Positions 45,303 through 57,758 of a DNA stretch of 64,000 bases are shown here, piece by piece (position 1 is the first letter of the stretch; every line of letters begins with the position of its first letter). Source of the stretch: Eutypa lata (lineage: Eukaryota > Ascomycota > Sordariomycetes > Xylariales > Diatrypaceae); NCBI GenBank assembly GCA_022661535.1, contig JAKULF010000003.1:1116001-1180000 (forward strand). Reading direction: 5' to 3'. A model generated the notes under the pieces. It did no database searches. It was not told where the DNA came from and saw only the letters and a program-made list of their open reading frames with translations. A program made the translations under genes and the position numbers.

Positions 45303-48300
45303 GACAACGAAGGCCAGCACATGGGAGTGGAGTTACGTACGGCCTGGCCGTCGTGAAGATGGCAAGGTTTAGATGAGACTAGGTCACCAAAGCCTACGGT
45401 AGAAACCCCAAGGCTCTTCGATCTAGGATGAAGGTTTCAGCGACTATTATTCATCCTGCATCGCTATGCGTGTTGTCGTACAAAGTGTAATCGGGATCGT
45501 TTCGGGTTACGACGTAGGAATAGGTATGATGGATGCAACGACGGCATATCCGTCTCTTCCGCGAGCTTCAGCCGTCAGCGAGGTTTTTATTATAGCAATG
45601 GTGGTGGTGTTGATGCGTTGTCCAATTCAACGTGCAGTGCAGTCGTAATTGGAGTAGCCTAGCGTTAAAGGCGTCTGAATGCCCAACTAAAACCTTCATA
45701 GGGCTACTGAGGCTTTGTCAATTGATTGGGCGCCAGGCCGCTGAATCGGCCTGTGGCTATGTCGTCTGGCTATAAATCATCCAATTGAGCAAGGCGGCAT
45801 GTTCATATTACAATGCATCTCATATATGACCTTCTTGTTAGTTATCAACCAAAAGTGCGTGGCTTGGAAGAATTCTTCTAGAAAACAAAAAAAAAACTAC
45901 CTGTCTTGTACAGGATGTCGGTAGATACTCTTAAGGCCGGAAATTACGAACACCACACCACGCAGGTTGTGTGACGAGATGGGTTGACAGCTGTCCTCCG
46001 TGATGTGTCTGAAACAGAGTCGTGGATTGTCTTACCAAAGTAAGTAAACGGGCATTCAGACAACAAAGACATGCATATCTCATGATATCATGGAGGGGAG
46101 TGGGATTAGCAAATAGTTTTATCGCATTGTGGTTCTATTGCGAATGTCTGCCCGACTTACAGTCCTCAACGGGGGTGGGGGTGTAAAATACCCGGCGAAG
46201 AAATGACAGACAGAAAGGTATCTGGTGAGATGTTACGGGTATTCAGGAAGACGGAATCCGATCGATACTTCAAGAGCCTTGCGGTATACTTATATGCACC
46301 AATGCCCAAGTCGCAAAGCCGGCGTTGATCCAAGAGCTCTTATGTCAGTCAGGGAAGGCTATTGCGAGCTAGAGGAAAGCGATCGGCTATACACGAATGG
46401 CCTACCAATAATTCTGCATCCCAAAATGGCGGGAACATACTATGTAGTTCGTCGTGCTATAACTACCTAGGTAGTTATCCCAAGACTTCAGATGGATCCT
46501 GTATGATTTCGCGTTATGACGATGGTGGCCATATACTAAAAGTGTTGACATAGCAGTAATAGCTTGCGCTTAGAGCTCTACTGCCGACTATTGGGCACCA
46601 GGAGTTCGTGGGATAATACAGTTGGGCCGCATACTGGTTGCATATATGTAGGTCGGTACCAGTGGGATTCGGCGCAGGGCGAAAGAGCAAAGATAGGCCA
46701 ATGTGTGCACAATACAGTGTTCTAGCGCGTATAGCACCTGGTATAGCACCAGGTGTCCTTCAAGGCCCTTGCAGGGCGCCCAGCCGTTGTGGGTTGCCCA
46801 TGTGATGGATTGCCGCTGATGATGGTGGCATGGCAGCATGGCCGGCAGCATCACACAACGGGGCCCGGCTCCACAAGGGCGTCGGAAATCCTTCAGGGAA
46901 TTGTAGCCTGCCATTTCTTCTCCGCATTCTCGAAAGGGAAGCGCAACAATAGGATTTTGCTGCCAATCAAAAAAAGCGTCCTCGAGCCGAGTATTACGAT
47001 TGGTTCTCAGACGTCCGAAATCATCCTTTTATTTTATTTTATTTTCGTTCCCGCGTGCTCGTCACCTAGCCTTGTAACGCTCACTTCTTTTTTTAATTTT
47101 TAAGAGGTTGAGCCACCAGGGCATGCTTAATCGTACTCCAGAGGATTTTCAGCCAGTCGTTGTCGTCTCCTAAAGTTCAGACGGTTCAGGTCATCCTCCA
47201 TACAGAAAGGCCGGCCCCCATCAGGCTGTCGCTAGCCTTCCTGTTCCTGTCGGGTGGACGCATGTGTTGGACAATTTGTTTATTGCATGGTTCGCATTGT
47301 CAAATCAGCAGTTAAAGAGCCACCCACACCAGATCTAATGAGGTGCCACAAAAGCTCCTATTGCGACGATGACAGCAGCAACGACATTGGAGTAGAACGG
47401 CCGAGCGGCCAGAACAAAAATACGCGCTTTGCCATAGTTGCAAATTCCGATGGGGGGATACATTACCAATGCTGAGGGGTTGTTTTTGCTCAAGCACGGA
47501 GAAACTTCTTCGCCGTTGGCCGGGGTACTCGGATGCTCGAAGGTATCGTGCCTTGCTGACCGCATGTAAGAACGTAGGTTGAATGAAGGTTCAAATGCAT
47601 TTCTATCTAGCGCGACTGTCGATTTACCAGAGACAAGAAGATACTAATATCGTCACTGAAAAGCTAAATTATCCAAGCCGGAATATTAAACTTCATACAC
47701 ATAAGTTGTAAATCCAGGGGGGCAGTTATAAAGGCTCAGGTTCAAGTCAGACCTGCAACACAGTCCATTGAAAATAGTAACGTAACTAACTACCTGCTGA
47801 ACCTCATGATACCTTTTGTTTAACTACCTATGAAAGACATGTTGTACATGGATGTGATGTCTAAGGTTATTGGCCTTTTTCTTTCCGTGTTCAATTGTAA
47901 AATCGAGTTTATTTTCCCGAATCAATTGGTAATTCTTCCTACATCAATACTTGATTACTAACTGGAAATACATACATACATACTTTGTACATGCATACAT
48001 ATAGATTAGTTCTCTAAAGTCTTTCTAGGTAATGCCTACTTCTATAGTTAAACTTGCTACGAGCGCTTAGGCAGCTGTATAAGAAACCCTCGGTAGAGAA
48101 TTCTCATATCAATTTAACAATAGCTTAATCAATTAAAAGAAAGCGATAACTGGTATTGATATGTGTATGTCATGTCATGCAGGCATGTATACATACAAGC
48201 ATGGCAGGACATGGTTCGGCGGTTAGCTAATTTGCATGTATGTATGTACAATACATGCACACGCAAATATCTGGTACTGTACGAATACCTACATACATAC

Positions 48301-48978
48301 CTGGAAGTATGTATTCACGTCGTTCTAAGGTTGTTATTATCACCTATTCTTACGTTACATGAATGTATTACTCCATACATTACCTAAATAAACTCATTTA
48401 CCTACTGCCTACACTATCCTTCCCTGGTCTTCGAGATACCCGCCTCTTGTTTCTTATCATCGCATCGCATAGTAGCAGTGCATCACATCACATCTCAACG
48501 TTCACAGTAAAGAATTCGCGCTGCTACTACTCAACTACTGTAGGTATTATTCTCAATTATTGACGAACCAAAGAAATATCATTTTCTACTCCACACAGCA
48601 GCAAGGACTACCGCCTAATAAGGAAATTATAGGAAATAGTATTTCGAAATCAGAGAGACATTCTTAGGTGATCGCATCCATCTGTTGCCTTTTCCTGCAC
48701 ATACCCCACGTTCTTGCAGCTCATCTATGCATCTTGCAACCTAACCTTTGGACCTCTTTGACTCGTCCGTCCTGCATCTAAACGAAGTGGCCGCATTATA
48801 CGACCGACATTAAGGCACGACGACAGAACAGTTCCAAGGCCTCTTGAGACTGGCCATTACGAGCTCAACTAAGTAAGCCAAGATAGTTCCTGTACATGTC
48901 TGCCTCAGCTTAGATCTCAGCCCCAAAGAAAGTCGATTTCTGACGCGCGACCTGCTATGCAGCCCATACCCATATCTC

Positions 48979-49005
48979 TATCCATATCCATATCCATATC
49001 CATAT
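48979..49005. repeat. ATCCAT hexanucleotide array
   Basis: About four tandem copies of the hexamer in the hapC upstream spacer. Confidence 0.75.
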
Positions 49006-49904
49006 ACACAGACGCGCCATTATAGATACATATCCACACATATACATACCTAGACACAAACAAAGTACAGCTATTGTTCGTTTGTTTCCCGGAACATCAC
49101 AATTACACTCGTGTTCCAATTGCACCTGTCCGCGCACAAGCATATCGAGCATTATTCCCGTTCAATTCATTTGCAGTTTCTTCGTGTAACCAGAGAGACA
49201 GGCAGACAGACGAATACCTAACTAACGCAACAAGTTTCTGGCTGGACAAGACGGTCCAAACGGATACCTTGTCGAACAACACAGGGCAACCCGCATATCA
49301 AGCTATCCAACCATCCATTCATCATCCATCCAGCACTACCGGCGTTTGATAGACCCACGGTAGGATTAACCAAGTCAATCACTAACCACATAATCGGCCT
49401 GATTGGTTATCGGGTCCTCAGTCTTTTCTACCACCAGAGGCTCTCTGGCTCTACAGAATATCAGAAGTTTCTAACTCACCATACTACCTCTCTTAATCCA
49501 TCTGCACCAAGGCGATCTCGCAGCGGACTGGCACTAAGAAAACTAGTAATAGATACTAGAGCAATTGCTTTACACGTACATACATAACTACGTACCTACA
49601 TACACATTACATAGGAAACATACAGCGGGTCCTGCAACCCGGTAACGCAACCCTCGGCGTATTTCCAGTAGTAGGTAGTAGCAGCTGAGTGGACACACAC
49701 CCCCCGCTTTCCCTCCCATTCATCTCATCTCACGCCTATCGATTATCATCCGTACCTTGCCGTGTGCGTGCCTGCGTGCCTGCTATTTTCACTATATCCA
49801 AAGCCCGTATCTCACGTTGGCTTTTGGGGACGTACAGACGTATCAGAAGTCCCGGCTTGGTTGGGTAGGTAGACATTGAGACTCCTTTTTGCAGCCGACT
49901 TTGC

Positions 49905-50040
49905 ATACACGTACAGACGTATAGACACACATCTATCCATACGTACATACACACATTCATACGTACACACACACATACACACACACGCACACATATACAC
50001 ACACGTATATACACACACGTATACGTATATACCTACACAC
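49905..50040. repeat. ACAC/ACGT-rich microsatellite tract
   Basis: Roughly 130 bp of interrupted AC and ACGTAT repeats ending 330 bp upstream of the hapC start codon. It is nearly free of guanine apart from CGTA steps. Confidence 0.75.
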
Positions 50041-50369
50041 CAGAGAGATACCGTCATAGCCTGAAGGCCTCAACAGGGTTCGCGACTGGGGTATCCGAAC
50101 GCATCGCATCTCGTGTGCATCGCATACCACACCGCAGGAACCTCCGGGTAGCCTAAGACCACATAGTACTAGGTCATAATACTGGAGCCTCGACAAGGCA
50201 GGCTTTGACGCATCAAGTCTGCAGCTAAGCCCGCTCTCGCCTTGCAAGCCCTACCACCTGCGACGTGTCAGAGGCAGGGACACATCATCTCTTCCTAGTA
50301 ACTAGCTGTGCGAGTTGGCAGTCCAAGAATTTTTTAGAAGAAGCTACTTCCCGCTGCAGGTAGCCAAAT

Positions 50370-51382
50370 ATGTCGGATTCCCCCCAATCCCCTCCAAAGG
50401 ATGTCGACCAAGGTGTACAATCACCCGACGATGAAGCACAAATGAACGACACTACAGACCCACACGCGAGCGGCCTCGCCTATGAGTTCGAAGTGAAGGA
50501 GCAGGATAGGTGGTTGCCTATAGCCAATGGTAAGTGACGCCCCTTTCTTCCTCGCTTTCTGATTTGTGCGTCTCCCTCTGGATCTCCAGCCTGCTAGCTT
50601 TCAAGTCGTTATTGGCATCGCTTGTGAGGATCCCTGGGGTGCAATTGGTCCTTGGAATCCTAGCTAGGGCCTGCCCAGCATATCATAAGTCGCAAAACCC
50701 TCAAATGTCTCACGATTCGCCCTCTCAATCGCCTGAAGCGCCTCGCGCCTCGAAGGCCGATAAGTACGATGTCTACGATGCTAACATACGCAATTTCGCA
50801 CCAGTCGCCCGCATCATGAAACTGGCATTGCCAGAGAATGCCAAAATCGCAAAGGAGGCAAAGGAGTGCATGCAGGAGTGCGTCAGCGAGTTCATCTCAT
50901 TCATAACAAGTGAAGGTGAGGATTATCTGGACCCGAGTAATAACGTTGTGTCGCTGGTTTTGGATTAGAGATTGACAATGATGTGCAGCGTCAGAAAAAT
51001 GCCACCAGGAGAAAAGGAAGACCGTCAACGGCGAAGATATCTTGTTCGCTATGACTTCCTTGGGTTTTGAGAACTACGCCGAAGCGCTTAAAATTTACTT
51101 GTCGAAATACCGAGAGGTAATGTTTTGCCCGCAACCCCCAGTAAGGGGTAGACATCGTTTGGGGATGCACTAACCGAGAATCAGCAGTCTCAGTCAAACC
51201 GGGGCGAGAACCAAGCTAGACCCAACAGCCAGGGTTACCCATCCGGTGCCCCTAGCGGGTCGGGTTCTGGTCAACCCGGCACCTTCCCAACAGGCGAACA
51301 GCCTGGCGGTATCGGCGAGGCGGGAGAGAGCTACATGTATAGCCAAAGCGGCCACAACGGCGCGGCCGGCGAGACCTATTAA
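50370..51382 (+). CDS. hapC: CCAAT-binding complex subunit HapC (HAP3/NF-YB)
   Basis: Histone-fold subunit that with HapB and HapE binds CCAAT boxes; in fungi it governs iron, respiration and secondary-metabolite genes. Exons 50370-50529, 50805-50915, 50989-51116 and 51185-51382 give 198 residues. The N-terminus is [15 protein letters not shown]. The NF-YB signature follows: [52 protein letters not shown] and [20 protein letters not shown]. The C-terminus is Gly/Ser/Pro-rich. Introns 2-4 are short; intron 1 is 275 nt and its 3' portion is open in the frame of exon 2, offering an alternative first exon from ATG 50706 (see findings). Confidence 0.96.
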
Positions 51383-52559
51383 GTCTCGGGTTAGGCGTCC
51401 GCTTTGTCGCTGAGACATAGTATGTGGCCTTGATCCCCGATCGAACCACATCGTTTCAGAGTCCGGTGGTCCCTGGTGGTCTATATCACTATCCTCCGTG
51501 TGTACAAATATGGGATTGCAACAAAGGCTTGGGCATTGGTCTAATAAGGGGGTTTGTGCTTCGATCGGGAACTCTCCCAGGAGTTGACACGGCGCACGTA
51601 CACCTGTATACGATGGATTCAGTATTCGGTCGGCGATGGAAGAAAGGACTTTGCAAAAAATACAAAAGCACGGGACCAACAAACTGTGTTATTTCGATAG
51701 ATTCCCCCGCGGCGTTCTCCTTTTTCATTATTTCGGTTCTTCTGACGTTGGCCAAGATCAGTCTTGAGATCCGACGTCTTACCTTTATAGTTAAACAGCA
51801 GTCACCCAGAGCTTCATGGCTAGGATTAACAGGCCACATGCCTTGAAGCATCTATAGCTATATAGCAACAATTTTCATTGTATTACAAGTTCATATCTGC
51901 AAACCTCACGGGAACCCCTTGTGTTGTCCTGACTCATGAGTACTACTGAATGTCAAGATTTTGGAACAATGTTTATATAATCCGCGTTATGTCAGCCTAT
52001 ATAAATTATACTAATTCTGAGTAGCATTTTCAAGGTTTTCATTTTTGCAGTATTGTTAGGTTAATGTTGGATTTACTTCATTATTTGGATACATAAACGC
52101 CTCCTTATTCCCCCCCCTCTTTTTTAAAAAAAGAAATTCTGTCAAGAATCTGTTAACACATTAAGTCGTTCATTGGCCTAAAATGTTTGCAACGCACAAA
52201 GGGTGGCTAAAATGGCTCTTTCCAACTTCATAATTTGATCGAACCAGATTCGAATAAAGCAGCGAACTACCCTCTGTGTAACAAGTATCAACTCTTTGTG
52301 TTGATAGGGTAAATTGTAGCCTTCTATATAACACATATCAAGAACTAAGATCGTATGCAAAAGCAAAGACTCGACAGTATACATTGCGTTCAAAATCCAT
52401 TAGACCTCACACAATTCACGTGAATAAGCCTCTCATAGTGGATCATTTAATTCATATTCTTCGTACAGCTTGTTTTTAATTGTAAGCACCCAAATCATTG
52501 TTAGTAGTTGCAAATCCCAATAGTAAGACGCCATTATATTTTTAACTAAGCTTGCGAGA
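51383..52559. other. Intergenic between convergent hapC and adenosine deaminase genes
   Basis: 1.2 kb, AT-rich towards the right. No gene is seen; open frames near 51,424-51,850 are overlapping shadows without family features. Confidence 0.5.
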
Positions 52560-54424
52560 CTAGCTCACACATGCTTCCACAAGTTCACTTATTTGCTGGT
52601 GGACTATATTGAATGCTGTGAGCCGCTCGTCGTCAGTCATATATGAGCTGTTGATGCTCATATGAGATAAGGCGATCAGACGGTACAAGTCCACCCTGTC
52701 ACTGCCGAAAAGAATATAGGCGAGTTCTAGGGATGGGTTTGAGCTATTAAGTGATTATTACATGGAGTCAGCAAGGTAATATCCCAAGAAAGTTCAGGGG
52801 GCCGAGAAAGAAATCATTGGGCTAATACTTACCCAAAATAAGTGGGATCATCACCAGACACGCTAGTGCAGAGCGAGCCCATGATCTTATCTGTATACCG
52901 TCCCGCAGCGTCTCGGGCACCCTCGGACGTCCCCAAGGCCTCGTTGGAAATAGGGCATAGCTCCGCCGCTACGTTGCTCTCCTTGAAGTCCTCCATGATA
53001 TCCCGCGTGCTATGACCTAGCAGTCTCTCTATGACACTGTCGTGCTCGAGTCCGACTAGATGGGCCCCTCTCATACGCGATTTAGGATATTTCTTGGCCA
53101 AGTCAGCTAGGATCTCCAGGTTTCGCCGTTGCATCGTTCCCTCGCCCATGTCGAGGGCTTCGCCGGCGTGGAGGGCGAGGTTGGCCGGTAGCCCCTGGTC
53201 CGTAGCCGTGCTCAGAAGGCGGTCGAGCTCCCCGGAGAAATCCGCCGTGGATCTCATTATCACGCCGTTGGGGTCTTTTCCTCTGTCCTCGCGTCCGACG
53301 ACATCAAATGCTGTTTCTTCAACTTAGACGCCGTGAATCGCTTCTTTTATCGGGGGATAAACAAACTAGCGTGATAGGGGAAGAAAAGGAAGAATGAAAA
53401 AGGAGGAGCTTACCAACAAGGACTTTACTGTCCCTTCTGTTTTCCTCCTCCCATTTTGCCAATTTCAGATATTGGTTAACGTGCCATTCGGCGCTCCAGC
53501 GCCCGTCCTTTTTCGCCCCCTCTTGTTTCTCCTGAAACATGCGAGGGATACAATATATAACCTTTGCACCAATGACTCTGCCTTTATATTTTTCCTTCGC
53601 TTTCTTCGCCTCGTCCCGGATAATGTCCAGCATCAGCTTATGAGCCTCATCCACGTCCTCGATTAGGTTGCCGTTCTCGTCGATTATCTCTTCCTGCATG
53701 AAAACGTGGCGTAGCTCGCCATGTAGAATCCTGTGGCTATCCCAGTCCCTGAACATCGCTTTCAGGTAGGAGCGCCAGAAGGTTTCGTACATAAAAGGCA
53801 CCTTGAATCTCGGTGTTAAACCCTGGAAGGTAGGCCACGCTCTTTGGGGTGGTTGGTGGCGATGTTAGCCTTCGCACTTGAGCTATGGGGAGTAGGCAGG
53901 TAGGCAGGCAGGCCTTGTCCTTACATATCAGCTCGGCCCTCGAGACCACCTCCCGGGAAATCCATAAGATCGCCATGCGGCTGGCGCGCGGTCTTCAAGA
54001 GCTCTTGGAAATCCGTCGTGTCCGCGCCGGAGAATATCGGGTCGCCGCCCCGCACCTCCGTGTACACGTCCGAGATGCCCTCGGTGCTTAGATAGGCGTT
54101 GAAGTGAAGGTGGGCGTAATTCCCTTTCGGCACCCTCCGAAGGAGCTGCCGGAGTTTCGAATTTTTGTAGTACGCGTCTCGGACGCTATAAAATGTCCAC
54201 GAATCCGTGGATTCTGCGGACTGCTTCATTTTCAGGAGCACTTCGTTCTTCTCCTCGAGATCGCTGTAGGGGCTCTCGGATTCATGCTGGTGGTACATGT
54301 GCTCGAGCGCCTCAGCGCGCATCGTACCGAAACCGAGCCCCGCAAGCCATCGAGGGTCGATGTTCGCCAGTACCCCATCACTCATGCTGTTTGCTAAGCC
54401 TAATATGGTCCAAGAAGCTCTCAT
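52560..54424 (-). CDS. Adenosine deaminase, ADGF/CECR1-like
   Basis: Metal-dependent deaminase of the adenosine deaminase superfamily, probably converting adenosine or a related purine nucleoside. Exons 54424..53925, 53841..53414, 53316..52833 and 52743..52560 give 531 residues, long as in ADGF members. The HxH metal site is in PKGNYAHLHFNA (His 105 and 107), FDVVGRED is the ADGF landmark, LALHAGE (about 359-362) holds the catalytic Glu, CPISNE follows, and SGDDP carries the late metal-binding Asp. The usual RIGHG block is replaced by RMRGAHL. ATG 54385 (MSDGVLANID) has a better context and may be the real start. No clear signal peptide, so the enzyme may be cytosolic. Confidence 0.88.
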
Positions 54425-57400
54425 AGGAAGGATCGTCGGGGAGGTGTTATATCGCTAGCTGCTAGGTTACAACCTAATAGAATGCTCTGAGTACCTAGGG
54501 AAAGGATAGTAAGAAGTAAAGGGCGAACGAGAACAGTTAATGGCGATATAACCCAACAACTTTTTAAAAATTTAAGTCACACGCCTTCTCGTCATACGTG
54601 TTGTCCCTTAGCGATGTCACAAACACTTCAACCGAACAAAAAAAAAAGGGAGAGTTTGCTTGTCGCAGTTTTTGGGTTTTATCTACGCAACTGAGGGACA
54701 AGTTCCGTCCACTTTTTCCCCTGTGATGATGTCTATGTCTATGTAGAAACGGAAACGAAACATACTGTATATGGGCAATAAAGAACGTTTTGGTGCCGCA
54801 ATCCCGAAGAGAAAAAAAAAAGATCTACCGCACTTGTCGCGCGCAAGGCGGTGCTGCGGTGCCACTTCCTGTCTGTCCATTTTGCCTTTGAGTCTGCTGC
54901 CATGCCTACGGTGCAGATTGCAATTGGAAGCAAATGAGGATGCGGGATTAAAATGGGGAACGTCGGACTTGATCGTGATAGGTCTATAATAAGCCATGAG
55001 TTAGGCATAATCGAGCCCGTACCACACCACGCCCCACGGTGGCTATGCCCATAACTACCTATGCCCATAGGAAAGCAGGCAAAAGTGTAAAAACTCATTA
55101 AACTATGCGGACAGATTGGCCTTGGCAGTGTATGTAGGTAGGTTGTATTCAGGCGCTTCTTGGAGTAATTATGTAATCATTGGACTACGCAGAATGATAT
55201 TAGAAGCGGCTGAAGCGTTGCTACTCAAATGCCGTCTCAACTTCTCATATTATGGTGTCTCAGACTATCCAATATATTACATCAACGGCGAATTCCAATC
55301 TACATTCTAACATGACAGTCCAGATTCTGATCTAGTCGAGTGGCGATTTTTCATGTTTCTACGTTGTTTAAATTGGTCCTGAGGTCTGACTGTACTGAAT
55401 CCCTTTCTCATTCGCACTATTAGCTAAGACCCGATGGAGTTCTGGACACATCTAGATATGTCAAGACATTTCGTCTTTGTTAATTGCAAATTTCAACATG
55501 CGATGATTGAAGATTGTAGGCGACTCCTAGCCCCCATTCTATTATAACAGTGGTTGAGAACGTTATGGCATTTAGCCATGCTCCCAGCGCCGCTTTTGGT
55601 GGTTAATAGAGTTATACCCCTGATGACATTTGCTTGCTTTAAAATATCTATTGATGTATTTATTATGTATTATTGAGATAAATATACTCTCAATCATTAT
55701 ATTAAGGCAAGAGGATAGATTTGAACCCAAGATTGCTTTGTAAGAACACCCCGGCAAGATGTTATATATATTAATTCTTTATAAATACAGCTTTGTCTTG
55801 ATTGTATAGAACTCCACCCACTTCCCAAAGCGGTGCAACATCCTTTTAGTAAGGTACTTAGTCTTTACTGTCTATATATATGCCCACAGTAACGTTTCCA
55901 GGCCTGGATTTGTTGAAGTTGGTAAGTCTCTAAGATATTAAAAACACGTACCCCTTTATTCCCAACTACAGATTGATCCTTGAGAAGATGGCCTGCCGGC
56001 GCCATTATAGCATGAGGGGAAGAAATGAAGCTCTCAAAGCTATCCGATAAAACGCCAAAAGGTACAACATCAACTACCAACCATCTTCCGTGATCAATAC
56101 ACGTACTAAATATGAAATAGACCATTCAAAATGTATCATATTAAGATAATATTTCCAAATCTAGTAAAGCCGGTAGGCTCTTATCTTCGCTTGTGTCCTT
56201 ATGGCATTTCCTCGGATACGAATAGGATGAGGCGAACCTGGCTCCTATGCCCAACTTGGTTAATAGGAGAAAAAGGCCACTGGCTGGAGTGATCCCCCGT
56301 ATATGATGAACCGGAAGATTGCAACCAAGAATAAGCCTTGACATGTTTTAGAGTGGTTCTCATCAGGACAGCAAGACAGTCGATGTGAGTTTTGGCTTAC
56401 CTCCAAGCAGACCTCGTAAGCCGAGGCCTCGGGACCAAAGTGCGGTGCCGAGAATCCACCCGAACGTAGCGAAGTAGATATCTATGGAGTATATTGGAAT
56501 TAACAGCATCCCCACCTGGGACTGATGATGGTCAGAAAACATATGTAAATGGAAAGATAGGCAATGTTTAAGATCTTAAAGTAAATAAATGGCTCCGAAT
56601 CTACTTTGGATGTTTATGAGAGGTGAAAGTTAATTGTGCATGAAAATATCTTGTCACTCGTTGATGGGATTTTGTGTTAACTGTTATATAATAAAGTCAG
56701 TACCGAGCAACATTATAATGGAACTGGGTAGAGCTTTCTCAAGCTGACGAGTAGGGCATATTATTTTCTTTTTAAGCAGCCAGCTGTGCAAACGAAATTT
56801 TGCCCCCAAATATTGTTGTAACCTCATAATAAGTCCTCGAGGCACAAAATAGTCGCAAAGCAGCATGCTGCTGGTTGTCAACCGATGGAACGTTAATGAT
56901 AGTTCTAATCAAATCGGGCCAATAACTACAGAAGATTCCATTCGCACTTCAGGGCAAACTCTTTTCCACGGTTCACTTGCTTACGGTTCATATACCTTGG
57001 AAGTCATTGGTAATATACTACTTTTCTTGAAGTGGTTTTATTCTCGTAATTGTAATCCAAGTCTGTCATCTAAGGTTAGCTGGTTAGGACCTAAAAATCA
57101 GTGATGTTGAAGGCCTCACTAGAATTGGGTTTTGAATTAGAGACATAGAACGTGGTCGCCTAACCAATATGCGACAATCATAAATATTTCGCGGGATAGA
57201 GCTGCCTACTTAGTATATCAATGTCTAGTGGGGTTCCTTACTAATGGAATGCCATTACTTGATATGCTAGATGAATATACATGTTATGGTAATTCAATTT
57301 TAACAATAAGCAAAGCTTGGTATAGATCAGTGTCTCTGCGTTAGAAAGCCTAGACATGCAACATCAGAGACATTCATATAGCGGTTGACATCATATGCGA

Positions 57401-57758
57401 TGAACTTTGTATTTGCCCACTTTTGGTTCAACATTTGTCTATTGCTTGAAGATTCTTCTGGAGTTGTCCTCAAAGTTAACGAGAAATTTTATAAACGAAC
57501 TATTTATCTACTATGGAGCCCAGGGGCTTCTTCGGTTCAAATATCTTCAAATGCCTCATAGGGCTGCCGTGGCTCGCGTTGCTAGGGGGAGATGTCTCAC
57601 CAGGTATAACGCGAAAGCCGTGTTGTCACTCGGGGTCTAATTTGCATTCTTTAGCCTCGTCCCCCACGCGTCGGCCTTGGTATGCAATAGAAGACGCGGT
57701 CTAGGCCCGGTAAACATCTTGTTTAAAACAGCGTCTTCCGCCCGGTTCCACGCAAGTG
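54425..57758. other. AT-rich gene-poor spacer
   Basis: 3.3 kb with no gene recognised. The part from about 55,300 to 57,500 is markedly AT-rich with many stops in all frames, as expected of old, mutated repeat sequence, but no terminal repeats or element proteins were identified. Confidence 0.45.

Larger units (their letters stand above)
45303..50369. other. 5-kb gene-poor spacer upstream of hapC
   Basis: No convincing gene in either strand over 5 kb, unusual beside the compact housekeeping blocks. It has ACATAC/GTATGT-rich sequence at 47,960-48,310, an ATCCAT array at 48,979-49,005 and an AC-rich tract at 49,905-50,040. It may hold an extended hapC promoter, a long 5' UTR or non-coding RNA. 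Confidence 0.5.

Noticed and set aside
50534..50968. 144-codon frame covering hapC intron 1 and exon 2 as a separate gene
   Set aside because: It shares exon 2 with hapC and ends in intron 2; treated as an alternative start of hapC instead.
55700..55760. TTGGGTTCAAATC on the minus strand resembling a tRNA T-arm
   Set aside because: No matching T-stem, anticodon arm or acceptor stem could be built around it.
57100..57180. TTGGTTAGGCGACC and ATTCAAAACC on the minus strand, tRNA-like words
   Set aside because: Box A- and B-like words are present but the stems do not pair; no functional tRNA is supported.
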